Assembly: GCA_029269125.1 (NCBI GenBank)
Contig: JARHXX010000005.1
Coordinates: 124,001-188,000, forward strand
From: Kiritimatiellaeota bacterium B1221
GTDB taxonomy: Bacteria > Verrucomicrobiota > Kiritimatiellia > SS1-B-03-39 > UBA6053
Reading direction: 5' to 3'
DNA length: 64,000 nt
Shown here in pieces: positions 44,073-52,574 of this stretch. The position numbers and the translations under genes are program-made. How positions within the stretch are numbered: position 1 is the first letter of the stretch; each line of letters starts with the position of its first letter. The notes below the pieces were generated by a model. That model searched no databases and was not told where the DNA came from. It saw only the letters and a program-made list of their open reading frames with translations.

Positions 44073-44699
44073 ATGAATGTTCCCAATCAATTGACCTGTA
44101 GCAGATTTGTTTTTGCATTGCTGATGCTCTTCTGCCTGAGTTTTTCATTTCCTTATGCTAAAAGTTTAGGGCTGTTGTTGTTTGTGGTTGCCAGTATCAC
44201 CGATGCATTGGATGGATATCTGGCACGTAACAAATACGGATGCACCGCCTTTGGTAAGTTAATGGATCCGTTGGCTGACAAAGTGTTGGTCACCGTGGCC
44301 CTGGTAAGTTTTGTGGAAATTCGCTTTGATCTGGCCTATCCCGCTGCCTCATTGGTGCCGGCGTTTTTGGTGGTCCCGATTCTCATTCGCGAATTTATGG
44401 TGACCGGCTTGCGTCTGCTGGCGGTGGAAAAAGGCGAAGTCATCTCTGCCGGTTCCATGGGAAAATGGAAAACCGTATTGCAAATGATCGCAATTATCTT
44501 CACACTCATCTCCTTGGCGCTGGTGGAGGATTTCCTTTCCGGCATCAACCCGGACACCCTCAAATCCGTTGAATATATGTTCCATTGGATTATTTGGATT
44601 TTGATGGGGGCGGCGATGATACTTACTTTACTCTCCGGTGCGGAATACTTTGTGAAGCACCACCAATTATTTACCTCGGATTCTGATGAAAAAAATTAA
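44073..44699 (+). CDS. pgsA: CDP-diacylglycerol-glycerol-3-phosphate 3-phosphatidyltransferase
   Basis: 208 residues. It makes phosphatidylglycerol phosphate at the inner membrane. The CDP-alcohol phosphotransferase motif is complete: DALDGYLARNKYGCTAFGKLMDPLADK matches DGX2ARX8GX3DX3D. The remaining sequence has about five membrane helices. It lies in the ftsK-TolQR operon and overlaps the next gene by 14 bp. Confidence 0.93.
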   Translation: MNVPNQLTCSRFVFALLMLFCLSFSFPYAKSLGLLLFVVASITDALDGYLARNKYGCTAFGKLMDPLADKVLVTVALVSFVEIRFDLAYPAASLVPAFLVVPILIREFMVTGLRLLAVEKGEVISAGSMGKWKTVLQMIAIIFTLISLALVEDFLSGINPDTLKSVEYMFHWIIWILMGAAMILTLLSGAEYFVKHHQLFTSDSDEKN

Positions 44700-45465
44700 G
44701 TACCTGTTTTTGTTTCTGCTGTTCACCAGCGGCATGGTCATGGCACAAACCACCAATGCCACCGAAGAAATTGCGAAAGAAGTTGGATTACGTCATGAAG
44801 CGCAATCCTCGGTGGAGACGTTGACGCGGCGGTTGGATCTGCAGGAGATCATGGATAGCGGCGGCGTGATTTTTTATGTGTTGGCGGTGATGTCTGTGGC
44901 CGCGGTGATGCTGATTCTGATGTTCTCCATCAGCTTAAACAATCGGCGGATTGCCCCTGCCTCGTTTGTCCGGGAAATTGAAATCAGTCTGAAAAATGGT
45001 GATTTTGAAGAAGCGGTGAAATCCTGCGAAGGCAATTCCTCCCCGGTATCCGCAATCACCCTCAGTGCCTTGAGTTATTTGGAGCGGGCAGGAGACGATG
45101 CGGATCCTGAGCTCCTTCGTCAAGTGGTGGAAGGGGAAGGGGTGCGTCAAGTGGGACGTCTACAATCACAAATCACTTATCTCATGGATATCGGGGTGAT
45201 TGCACCCATGGTGGGATTATTGGGAACTGTAATGGGAATGCTTACATCCTTTAGCGGGGTGGCTTTAAACACCGCCCAGGCCAAGTCGGTGGTGCTTGCG
45301 GACGGGATTGCCCAGGCGTTGATCACCACTGCGGGCGGACTGATTGTCGCCATTCCGGCGATGATTGCATATTCTTTGTTTAGAGGTCGTTTATCCAAGC
45401 TGACTGCGAATCTGGAACTGGTGGCGGCTGAGATTGTGACCACCCTGGCGCACCGGAAAAAATAA
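44686..45465 (+). CDS. MotA/TolQ/ExbB proton-channel family protein
   Basis: 259 residues. A signal peptide (MKKIKYLFLFLLFTSGMVMAQ) precedes a first membrane helix at GVIFYVLAVMSVAAVMLILMF. The family core follows: QITYLMDIGVIAPMVGLLGTVMGMLTSF and IAQALITTAGGLIVAIPAMIAYSLF. With the next gene it forms a proton-driven stator. The TPR protein downstream suggests a Tol-Pal-like role in outer-membrane invagination at division, which fits linkage to ftsK, although TolA, TolB and Pal are not in the window. Confidence 0.9.
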   Translation: MKKIKYLFLFLLFTSGMVMAQTTNATEEIAKEVGLRHEAQSSVETLTRRLDLQEIMDSGGVIFYVLAVMSVAAVMLILMFSISLNNRRIAPASFVREIEISLKNGDFEEAVKSCEGNSSPVSAITLSALSYLERAGDDADPELLRQVVEGEGVRQVGRLQSQITYLMDIGVIAPMVGLLGTVMGMLTSFSGVALNTAQAKSVVLADGIAQALITTAGGLIVAIPAMIAYSLFRGRLSKLTANLELVAAEIVTTLAHRKK

Positions 45466-45876
45466 ATGAAATTCAGTACCGACAAATCGGAGGCAATCCA
45501 GTTCCAGTTAGCACCCATGGTGGATGTGGTTTTTCTTTTGTTGTGCTTTTTTATGACCCAAACAATTTATTCTGATTGGGAAACGGAGGTGGATATTACC
45601 CTGCCCACCGCGGCCACGGGTGAAGATCTGCAACGGATGGCCGGAGAAATCATCATCAATGTTTTTGAAGACGGTTCGTTGGTCGTGAATGGGCGCCAGT
45701 TGAGTTTAGAGGAGCTGGGCGAACTGCTTTTACGGGTGTCGGACCTGTTCCCGGGTCAGCCGGTGGTCATTCGTGGAGATGCGGCTTCCGATTACGGATT
45801 TATCATGAATGTGATGGATCGGTGCCGGGAAGCGGATATTTTTAACATCAGTTTCGCCACCGGAGTTCCGGAGTAA
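45466..45876 (+). CDS. ExbD/TolR family protein
   Basis: 136 residues. One N-terminal membrane helix after QFQLAPMVDVVFLLLCFFMT carries the proton-path Asp of the family (PMVDVVFLLL). The periplasmic domain follows, with IIINVFEDGSLVVNG and PVVIRGDAASDYGFIMNVMDRCREADI as in TolR/ExbD. It starts 1 bp after the TolQ-like stop, so the stator subunits are coupled. Confidence 0.92.
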   Translation: MKFSTDKSEAIQFQLAPMVDVVFLLLCFFMTQTIYSDWETEVDITLPTAATGEDLQRMAGEIIINVFEDGSLVVNGRQLSLEELGELLLRVSDLFPGQPVVIRGDAASDYGFIMNVMDRCREADIFNISFATGVPE

Positions 45877-45882
45877 GCATTT

Positions 45883-48180
45883 ATGGGTCAAACGTTTACT
45901 CGCTTTTTTATATTGTGCAGTCTTTTCCTCGTCGGATCAGACGGGGTCCGTGCGCAATTGGCCGGTGCGGAACAGCAGCGGCTTGCCGATGGTTTGTATG
46001 CACGGGAGTTGTATGACCTGGCTTTGGTGGAGTATCAGAAACTGCTTCGCCAGGATCCTGCACCTGAAAATGTGGATCTGCTTGCGTATCGGGCGGGGGA
46101 ATGTGCCAGCCACATCAATCAGAAAGATGTGGCAAAATCTTTATATGAAATGTCGGCCCGAAGCGGAGACAACAGCTTGCCTGCGCAACGGTCACGATAT
46201 CGGTTGGCAGACGAAGCCTACCGGGCCGGGAGAATGCCTGAAGCGGAAACGCAATTACGTGCGTTGATCGAACAGGGAGTCGACAGTTCCATTGAAGCGC
46301 CGGTTCGGTTCACCTTGGCGCAGATCCTGGAAAATCGAAACCAGCCCGTGGAAGCATTGCAGATTTATAAAGAGATTATGGCAAGTTTCCCGGGGGAAAG
46401 TTTGGCGGCGTATTCCGCATTGCGGGTCGCCGCGTTGGCAGGAGGCAGTTTGGAGGAGAGAAGAGGATTCTATGCCCAGGCACTGAAAAATCCGCCTTCA
46501 CGCGACTTTAAAATCGAAGCTTTATGGGGGCTGGCTTCATTGGAGTCCCAAGCCAAAAATCATGAGGAAACCGCGAAGATTTACTGGCAGCTATGGCAGG
46601 AGTTCCCCGATAGCACCCGGGTGAGGGGGAGTATGATTTATTTGGCCTGGGCGCAGCTGCAGGCGGGTGAATACGGGAAAGCGCTGGCGCTTTCTGATGC
46701 AACCTCCGAAACCCGAAAGGCCGCGGATGGGGATACCTGGCTGTATTTGGATGGCGTGTGTCACCAAAAACTGGACGATGAGGCTGCGGCGGTGAACGCT
46801 TACGAAACCCTGTTGACAAAATACCAGCAGAGTCGATTCCGAAGCGTGGCCGCGTATGAAGTTGCGAGAAGCTATGCGGCCAAACTCGATCATAAAAAGG
46901 TTTTGGTCTATGCCAAAGAACTTCAGCAGGTGCCCGGTCAGGAAGTGGAGGGGCTGTGGTTGCTGGCGGAGAGTGCGCGGGGGGCGGGCGATGTGGCCCA
47001 GGCCTTGCAGGTATATACCCGTATTGCGCATCAATATCCCCAGGACCGGCGGGCCAGTGATGCGCTGTATTTTAGGGCCTTACTGTTGATGAATACCGGG
47101 GAAGGGGCCTCTGCTTCCAAGGCTTTGTTTGATTTTTATGCGCGTTATCCTGAAGATCCCCGGGCGCTCACCGCGCTTGAGCAGGGGGGGGATTTGTTGG
47201 TGAAGGCCGGACAACTGCAGTCGGGTTTGGATAAATGGCTGGAAGTCATTCGGCTTAACCCCGATGCGGATCCGGCCCTGTTGTTTAAAATTGCCATGTT
47301 GGAAATTCGACTCGAAAAGCTTTCCGATGCCCAGAGGCACTTGGCCCTGTATTTGAAAAAAGAGGTGCCGGTTGCAAATTTGGCGGAGGCTCACTATTGG
47401 CGGGGGGTGCTTTGGGATCGTGAAGGTGAAGATGCCAGGGCCCAAACTTCATTGGAAGCCGCGTTGCAGGGCGATCATCTTAAGCCCGCATTTCAAAGTG
47501 CGGCCCGGATGCGTTTGGGGCAATCGTACACCCGGAATGGGAGTCCGGAAAAGGCGTTGTCTGCGTTTATGCCTTTATTGGGGACTGACAAGGAAGGGGA
47601 GCTTTCGGACGAGCTTCTGCTGTGGTTGATACCGGTGTCGGCAAAAGTGGATAACGCTGATGCACGCAATAAAATCGCCCGGGCCATGGTCAAAGATACG
47701 CGGAAACCGGCCACCCGGGAATTGGGATTTTACGCCTTGGCGGAAGGACTTGCCGCAGAAGGGGAAATTGCAGAAGCGAAAAAGGCTTGGGAGCAAGGTC
47801 TCACTTTCCAATCCAAAACGCTGGAGGCTGTGGAGGCGCACCTGGCCTATGCCGATTTTCTGTTGGCCCAGAAAGAATTCGCGCTGGCGCGGACCCACTA
47901 CAGTGAAACTGCCCGCTTGGCTTCAGGAATGGAGCAGGGGCGTTTGCAGGCTTTGGGCATGATGGGATCCGGCCGGGTGTATCAGGCAGAGGGAAATTGG
48001 GAAGAGGCTGCGAAATACTTTATGAGTGTGGCGGTGTTGTTTGATGACCCGGCGTTGTCTCCGGAAGCCCTGCAATTCGCGGCGGAAGCCTTCCGTCGAT
48101 CCGGACAAGAAGCAAAAGCCCTGGCGGCTGAAAAAGAATTAAATACCCGATATCCGCCTGCGGCGGATGTAACCCCGTGA
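45883..48180 (+). CDS. Exported TPR-repeat protein of the TolQR operon
   Basis: 765 residues with a signal peptide ending about GVRAQL. Almost the whole chain is made of helical 34-residue repeats, with typical A-helix/B-helix patterns such as LYARELYDLALVEYQKLLRQDP and VEALQIYKEIMASFPGESLAAY. It could be a large relative of CpoB/YbgF, which coordinates Tol function with cell-wall synthesis, but it has no recognisable coiled-coil front. It overlaps the ArsC-like gene by ATGA. Confidence 0.85.
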   Translation: MGQTFTRFFILCSLFLVGSDGVRAQLAGAEQQRLADGLYARELYDLALVEYQKLLRQDPAPENVDLLAYRAGECASHINQKDVAKSLYEMSARSGDNSLPAQRSRYRLADEAYRAGRMPEAETQLRALIEQGVDSSIEAPVRFTLAQILENRNQPVEALQIYKEIMASFPGESLAAYSALRVAALAGGSLEERRGFYAQALKNPPSRDFKIEALWGLASLESQAKNHEETAKIYWQLWQEFPDSTRVRGSMIYLAWAQLQAGEYGKALALSDATSETRKAADGDTWLYLDGVCHQKLDDEAAAVNAYETLLTKYQQSRFRSVAAYEVARSYAAKLDHKKVLVYAKELQQVPGQEVEGLWLLAESARGAGDVAQALQVYTRIAHQYPQDRRASDALYFRALLLMNTGEGASASKALFDFYARYPEDPRALTALEQGGDLLVKAGQLQSGLDKWLEVIRLNPDADPALLFKIAMLEIRLEKLSDAQRHLALYLKKEVPVANLAEAHYWRGVLWDREGEDARAQTSLEAALQGDHLKPAFQSAARMRLGQSYTRNGSPEKALSAFMPLLGTDKEGELSDELLLWLIPVSAKVDNADARNKIARAMVKDTRKPATRELGFYALAEGLAAEGEIAEAKKAWEQGLTFQSKTLEAVEAHLAYADFLLAQKEFALARTHYSETARLASGMEQGRLQALGMMGSGRVYQAEGNWEEAAKYFMSVAVLFDDPALSPEALQFAAEAFRRSGQEAKALAAEKELNTRYPPAADVTP

Positions 48181-49154
48181 AAAATCCTATGTTACCTTAC
48201 GCTTCCAATAAATCCACTTCCTGGGAAGTAAAAGCCCGTGGCCATAAATGCACGGAAACCGATGAAGCTTTTGAAGAAAAAGAATTTCTCATGTCCCGAT
48301 TGATGGCGGGGCCGGAAGGGTTGGTCCGTGAGGATTATAAACTTTCCGCCTGGAATAAAGCGAAGCAGGCCGAGGCCCTGTTTTATTGGAAGACCCAGTA
48401 CCGCTTGCCACCGGCAAAAAAAGAGGCGGCTTTCAAAGAGGAAAATGCGGAAGAAATCCTTCGACAGATGGTGGAAGAGAAGGATGAATCTTCGGTGAAT
48501 GTGGTGTTCTTGTTGGCGGTGATGCTGGAAAGGAAACGCATCCTGATTGAACGCGGGGTGCAACGCGATGCCGAAGGCCGGCAAATTCGTATTTATGAGC
48601 ACAAAGAGAGTGGGGAAACCTTTTTGATTCCGGATCCGGAGCTCAGCCTGGACCAAATTGAGGAAGTGCAACAGGAAATCGCCCTGAAGTTGGGTTGGAT
48701 CAAAGCAGAAGTGGTGCCTCTGAATATTCTGTTTTTGGGTGACGCAAATGCTTGCCGCAGCCAGATGGCGGAGGGGTGGGTCAAATCTTTAAAGGCGGAG
48801 CGTCTGCAGGCTTTCAGTGCCGGAGTGGAAAAACAGGACCTCCATCCCTTTGCGGTCAAAGTCATGGCGGAAGCGGACGTGGATCTTTCTGTTCAACGTG
48901 CACAGCAACTCGATGAGTTAAAGGATGTGCCGCTGGATGTGGTCGTGACCGTCTGTGACCACGCAAAAGAAAAGTGCCCGGCCTTTCCCGATGCGTGTAA
49001 AGTTGTGCATATGCGCTTCGATGATCCGGTTGCACAAGCCAAAGCCCTGGCGGAAGCGGGCGGTGAAGAAGAGGCACAGTTGGAGGTTTTCCGGAAAGTG
49101 CGTGATGAAATTCGTGTGTTTGTGGAAGGGCTCCCCGAAAGTTTGGATGCCTGA
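48177..49154 (+). CDS. Two-domain protein: unknown N-terminal domain fused to an ArsC-like (LMW-PTPase-fold) domain lacking the nucleophile
   Basis: 325 residues. Residues 1-180 are a charged helical domain (CTETDEAFEEKEFLMSRLM, then KAKQAEALFYWKTQYRLP and VVFLLAVMLERKRILIERG) with no match that I recognise. Residues about 183-325 are an LMW-phosphatase/arsenate-reductase fold: RSQMAEGW, SAGVEKQDLHPFAVKVMAEADVDLS, VVVTVCDHAKEKCPAF and FDDP. The P-loop reads GDANACR instead of CTGNSCR: the nucleophilic Cys is Gly (codon 48738), while the second P-loop Cys and the redox pair CDHAKEKC remain. Enzyme activity as an arsenate reductase is doubtful; binding or sensing is more likely. It ends the operon at a strong terminator. 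Confidence 0.85.
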   Translation: MKNPMLPYASNKSTSWEVKARGHKCTETDEAFEEKEFLMSRLMAGPEGLVREDYKLSAWNKAKQAEALFYWKTQYRLPPAKKEAAFKEENAEEILRQMVEEKDESSVNVVFLLAVMLERKRILIERGVQRDAEGRQIRIYEHKESGETFLIPDPELSLDQIEEVQQEIALKLGWIKAEVVPLNILFLGDANACRSQMAEGWVKSLKAERLQAFSAGVEKQDLHPFAVKVMAEADVDLSVQRAQQLDELKDVPLDVVVTVCDHAKEKCPAFPDACKVVHMRFDDPVAQAKALAEAGGEEEAQLEVFRKVRDEIRVFVEGLPESLDA

Positions 49155-49184
49155 GGCGGGGGCGGGAGACCGATTGACATAAAA

Positions 49185-49208
49185 AAAACGGGTCGTATGA
49201 CCCGTTTT
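49185..49208. terminator. Bidirectional intrinsic terminator
   Basis: ACGGGTC-GTAT-GACCCGT (49188-49205) is extended by flanking A and T runs. It is followed by TTTTG on the plus strand (end of the ftsK operon) and by eight T on the minus strand (end of the outer-membrane protein gene). Confidence 0.9.
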
Positions 49209-49239
49209 GTTAAAGAGGCGGAAGCGATGTCCCCGTCTT

Positions 49240-49782
49240 TTAGTACTTGAAGCGGAAACCTAAGAGCGCATTCAAGTTGGTGGATGCCACTGCGTTGTCA
49301 CCATCGTACCAGAGATCCCGGTCACTGGCGAAGTAGGCCAGTTCGGCGTAGAGATCAAAGGCGTCGTTGAGTACGAAAATGGCACCGCCACCGAACTTTC
49401 CGAACCAGCCGGTGCTGTCGCCAATTTCGCCTTCCGCAAAGTCGGTCCACATATAACCAAACCCGGCAACACCATAGAGCTTGAAATTTTCAGCCAGGGG
49501 GTAAAATTCTTCGAGGGACAATCCCACCGCGTGTTTGGAGCTGTCATTGGGGCTGGCAAAGCTATAAGAAATGATCATTTGGTCCAAAGGATAAATTTGC
49601 GACGCGTAGGCAAATTCGAAACCGGAATACTGTCCGTCATCCACGCCGTCATCCGCATCAATCGCCCAAGCCAGGCGAACGTTTTGTCCTACTGGAGGAT
49701 GGTTTTCAAATACGTTTTGGGCGCGGGTCAAAAGGGGGGGTGTAATCAGAAAGAGAAGAGAGAGGGTGCGGAAGAATTTCAT
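49240..49782 (-). CDS. Small outer-membrane beta-barrel protein
   Basis: 180 residues. The signal peptide is MKFFRTLSLLFLITPPLLTRAQ. The mature part alternates amphipathic strands (KLYGVAGFGYMWTDFAEGEI, WFGKFGGGAIFVLNDAFDLYAELAYFAS) and ends in LLGFRFKY. This is the OmpX/OmpW-like eight-strand pattern with an aromatic last residue for BAM recognition. AAGGAG lies 6 nt before the ATG. The ligand or role is unknown. Confidence 0.82.
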   Translation of the reverse strand: MKFFRTLSLLFLITPPLLTRAQNVFENHPPVGQNVRLAWAIDADDGVDDGQYSGFEFAYASQIYPLDQMIISYSFASPNDSSKHAVGLSLEEFYPLAENFKLYGVAGFGYMWTDFAEGEIGDSTGWFGKFGGGAIFVLNDAFDLYAELAYFASDRDLWYDGDNAVASTNLNALLGFRFKY

Positions 49783-50046
49783 TTAGGGCTCCTTAGGTTT
49801 AATTATGAGGTTACTCTTTGCAAAAAGTATAATTTGTCAATGACGGATGAACATTGAGAATGTGTATTCCCTGAGAACAAAGTCACTTTTGGTTAGAAAT
49901 TTCAGGTTTAAATCAATGGGGTGGGGGGGGATTGTCTTTTAAGTTTTTCAGTTAAATTTATTATAGCAGGATCCGGACCATCCTCCTGCAGAAAGCTGAT
50001 TTATACATCCGCTTGCATTTTTCCATAAAAAAGACAGTAGGAACCG

Positions 50047-50862
50047 ATGCATGAATCAACTCTCTCACCATCATCGGAAGGGTCGGATATCTTTGGCGGG
50101 ACCGAACGTTTGTACGGCGTGCCCGCGACCCGGTACCTTCAGGCCTCAACCGTCTGTATCATTGGCATTGGCGGAGTGGGCAGTTGGGTGGCAGAAGCGT
50201 TGGCGCGGGCGGGGGTCGGGACCTTGCTTTTGGTGGACATGGATGAAATCTGCACCAGCAATCTCAATCGGCAGGTGCACGCCTTACAGTCGACTGTGGG
50301 GCAAGGAAAAGTCTCCGCCATGGCCGTCCGAATTCAGCAAATTTCTCCTGCCACAAAGGTGAAAGAGGCATTTTGTTTCTTTAATGAAAAAAATTGTGAC
50401 AGCATTTTGGGTCAGGAACCTCAGGTGGTGGTGGACTGCATCGACAGTATTCCTCACAAATGCCTGTTGTTGGCGGAATGCCGTAAACGGGGGCTGCAAG
50501 TCGTGACGGTGGGCGCGGCTGGCGGCCGATCGGATCCGAGTCAGGTGCAGGTGGTGGATCTTTCCCGTACGTATGACGATGCGTTATTGCAAAGGGTGCG
50601 GAAAAAGTTGCGGCAGAAATTTGATTTTCCTCGGAATACCCGAAAAAAATGGAAGATTCCGGCGGTGTTTTCCCCGGAGCCCGTGCGTTATCCGCAGTCG
50701 GATGGGTCGGTATGTGAGGTGCGGGAGCCGGAGAGCAATTTGCGACTCGATTGTGCCAGTGGATATGGGACTGCGGGTTTTGTCACCGGCACCTTTGGGT
50801 TTGCCGCGGCGGGGGCGGCGGTCGATTTGTTGGTTCAACAGTCTGCCCAAACCGAAGCTTAA
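50047..50862 (+). CDS. tcdA: tRNA threonylcarbamoyladenosine dehydratase (TcdA)
   Basis: 271 residues, E1-like ThiF fold. It cyclises t6A37 of tRNAs to ct6A with ATP. The Rossmann motif VCIIGIGGVGSWVAEALARAG, VDMDEICTSNLNRQVHAL with the ATP-site Asp and Arg, and VVDCIDSIPHKCLLL match the family; VGAAGGRSDPSQVQVVDLS and KKWKIPAVFSPEPVRYP are specific to TcdA/CsdL rather than to MoeB or ThiF. AGGA precedes the ATG. Confidence 0.92.
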   Translation: MHESTLSPSSEGSDIFGGTERLYGVPATRYLQASTVCIIGIGGVGSWVAEALARAGVGTLLLVDMDEICTSNLNRQVHALQSTVGQGKVSAMAVRIQQISPATKVKEAFCFFNEKNCDSILGQEPQVVVDCIDSIPHKCLLLAECRKRGLQVVTVGAAGGRSDPSQVQVVDLSRTYDDALLQRVRKKLRQKFDFPRNTRKKWKIPAVFSPEPVRYPQSDGSVCEVREPESNLRLDCASGYGTAGFVTGTFGFAAAGAAVDLLVQQSAQTEA

Positions 50863-50944
50863 CCGATTTCTGACTCTTTTCCCGCTGATCATGGGTTGAC
50901 CTCTTCCGAAATTAGGCATTAAGTTTGGAAACCTCGAGGTACTC

Positions 50945-51550
50945 ATGGATTCCGTACTTGAAAAAAATGTTGTTTTGGTTCTAAACCGGAATTGGCAGGC
51001 GATTAACACCACCACGCCAGCGCATGCCTTTTGTCAAATGGCCGCCGGAAATGCCTTGGGGCTGGACATGGACCGGGAGGCCAGCATGTATCCGGTGGAT
51101 TGGGACAAATGGCGGGCCCTACCGGTGCGGGATTATGATTGGTCCATCGGGGTCGTGCGCGGGCAATTGCGGGTGCCGCGGGTCATTTTGTCTACCCATT
51201 ACGGAAAAGTGCCGATGCGCCATCCCAAATTTTCATACCAGGCGATTCGTGACCGGGACAATGGGCGCTGTCAATATACCGGACGCAAGCTGGGCAAAGA
51301 CGAAGGCAATATCGATCACGTGGTTCCACGCTCCAAAGGGGGGGCGACCAGCTGGAGCAATTGTGTGCTCAGTTGTAAACGGGTGAACAACCGCAAAGGT
51401 GATCGAAGTCCGCATGAGGCGGGATTGCGTTTATTGAAAGATCCCGAGACCCCCAAGGTTTTGCCCATGACCCTGTTTTTACAGAATGTGCATGAGATCC
51501 CCGAGTGGGAGCCCTTTCTGATTCAGAAAAAGGCTGTGGCCGGGACGTAA
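50945..51550 (+). CDS. HNH endonuclease family protein
   Basis: 201 residues. The HNH core is IDHVVPRSKGGATSWSNCVLSCKRVNNRKGDR: His of IDHVVP, Asn of SWSNCVLSC and Asn of VNNRKGDR, preceded by the CQYTG zinc-knuckle-like Cys. The N-terminal 100 residues (VLNRNWQAINTTTPAHAFCQMA, VRGQLRVPRVILSTHYGKVP) are typical of the widespread chromosomal HNH family of unknown role. No partner methylase or restriction subunit is nearby. Confidence 0.9.
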   Translation: MDSVLEKNVVLVLNRNWQAINTTTPAHAFCQMAAGNALGLDMDREASMYPVDWDKWRALPVRDYDWSIGVVRGQLRVPRVILSTHYGKVPMRHPKFSYQAIRDRDNGRCQYTGRKLGKDEGNIDHVVPRSKGGATSWSNCVLSCKRVNNRKGDRSPHEAGLRLLKDPETPKVLPMTLFLQNVHEIPEWEPFLIQKKAVAGT

Positions 51551-51572
51551 AATTAAAAAAAAAACGAACGCT

Positions 51573-51648
51573 GAACATCGAGCTTTGAACGTCCAACGTT
51601 GAAAGCAGATTTCGACGTTCAATGTTGAGTGTTCAATGTTCGATGTTC
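51573..51648. repeat. Imperfect 31-bp inverted repeat between convergent genes
   Basis: Arms 51573-51603 and 51618-51648 match at about 25 of 31 positions and are built from short motifs such as TTGAACG, TTCAATGT and TTCGATGT. On the minus strand ten T follow at a short distance, so it could end the pdxH transcript; it may also be a dispersed intergenic repeat family. Confidence 0.65.
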
Positions 51649-51677
51649 TGGTCTTTCATTCTCCCCCCAATCTCCAC

Positions 51678-52328
51678 CTACGGATAAAGCCGGACCCGGT
51701 CCCAGGTTGCCTGATCATTCAGAGAATAAACAAAACGGTCATGTAGGCGGTAGGCGCGGCCTTGCCAGAATTCGATTTTTTCAGGAATGATGCGGAAGCC
51801 TCCCCAGAATTCGGGGCAGGGAACTTCTTTGCCTTTGAAGCGTTCTGAAACTTCTTGGAAGCGCGTTTCAAAAGTGTCGCGATGATCTAAAATTTCACTT
51901 TGTTTGGAGGTCCAGGCGCCCAACTGACTGGAGCGTGGCCGGGATTTGAAATAGGCTTCGGATTCTTCGCGGGAGGCGCGTTCGGCGGTGCCTTGCACCC
52001 GGATCTGACGTTGTAAAATATGCTGGTGAAATAATACAGAAGTCTGGGGATGTGCATCCAGTTCACGGGCTTTCTTGCTGCCGTAGTTGGTGTAAAAAAT
52101 GAGACCCCGTTCGGGAGAAATGTGTTTTAACAGCACCATCCGTTGACTCGGACGCCCCTCCGGATCGACAGTGGAAACCGACATCGCATTGGGTTCAGGC
52201 AGTCCCGCTTTTTTGGCTTTTTGCATCCAAAGGTCAAATTGCACAAAAGGATCCGGCGATAAGTCATCCATGTGAAGGGTTTTCCCCACACAACCGGCGG
52301 CATGAAAATAAGTTTTAAGTCCAAACAT
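51678..52328 (-). CDS. pdxH: Pyridoxamine 5'-phosphate oxidase
   Basis: 216 residues. It oxidises PNP or PMP to pyridoxal 5'-phosphate with FMN. DPFVQFDLWMQKAKKAGLPEPNAMSVSTVDPEGRPSQRMVLLKHISPERGLIFYTNYGSKKARELDAHP is the FMN-binding split barrel start; RPRSSQLGAWTSKQSE and the C-terminal FWQGRAYRLHDRFVY complete the substrate site. The start is set at 52328; an ATG at 52271 (MDDLSPDPF) would also keep the fold, and neither has a clear Shine-Dalgarno sequence. It is divergent from pnuC; both serve cofactor metabolism. Confidence 0.94.
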   Translation of the reverse strand: MFGLKTYFHAAGCVGKTLHMDDLSPDPFVQFDLWMQKAKKAGLPEPNAMSVSTVDPEGRPSQRMVLLKHISPERGLIFYTNYGSKKARELDAHPQTSVLFHQHILQRQIRVQGTAERASREESEAYFKSRPRSSQLGAWTSKQSEILDHRDTFETRFQEVSERFKGKEVPCPEFWGGFRIIPEKIEFWQGRAYRLHDRFVYSLNDQATWDRVRLYP

Positions 52329-52414
52329 GGGGGGACCATGCCTTAAGAAGTGAGAAATTCAACTTCAGGAGTGCAGAAACTTTAAAGGGGAAAGTTGAAG
52401 AAAGGGGGAGGGGA

Positions 52415-52443
52415 TTGACCCGGAAAGGTGGAGTCATTTTACT
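52415..52443 (+). promoter_or_regulatory. Predicted pnuC promoter
   Basis: TTGACC (52415-52420), 17-bp spacer, TTTACT (52438-52443). It would give a leader of about 125 nt before pnuC. Confidence 0.4.
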
Positions 52444-52503
52444 GGCAAACTGTGGGGGATGCCGGTAGAGATGAACCTCATCGTTGCCACCGGGCAGAAA
52501 TGC

Positions 52504-52563
52504 AAAAAGCATTTGTTTACACATCGTTAGGTCTTAGAAGATGTGTATGCAGATGCTTTTTTT
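52504..52563 (+). promoter_or_regulatory. Terminator-like attenuator hairpin in the pnuC leader
   Basis: Outer stem AAAAAGCAT (52504-52512) with ATGCTTTTT (52553-52561); inner stem ACACATC (52519-52525) with GATGTGT (52540-52546); seven T close it 11 nt before the pnuC ATG. No upstream plus-strand gene needs a terminator here because pdxH diverges, so it probably attenuates pnuC itself. A smaller stem GCCGGT/ACCGGGC lies upstream at about 52460-52495. No known riboswitch consensus is recognised. Confidence 0.55.
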
Positions 52564-52574
52564 GTTGAAACACT

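Noticed and set aside
48720..49154. Active arsenate reductase as part of an arsenic resistance operon
   Set aside because: The nucleophile Cys is Gly, and no arsR, arsB or acr3 gene is nearby.
52444..52563. TPP, FMN or NAD riboswitch before pnuC
   Set aside because: None of the conserved core sequences of these classes could be found; only a generic attenuator is supported.
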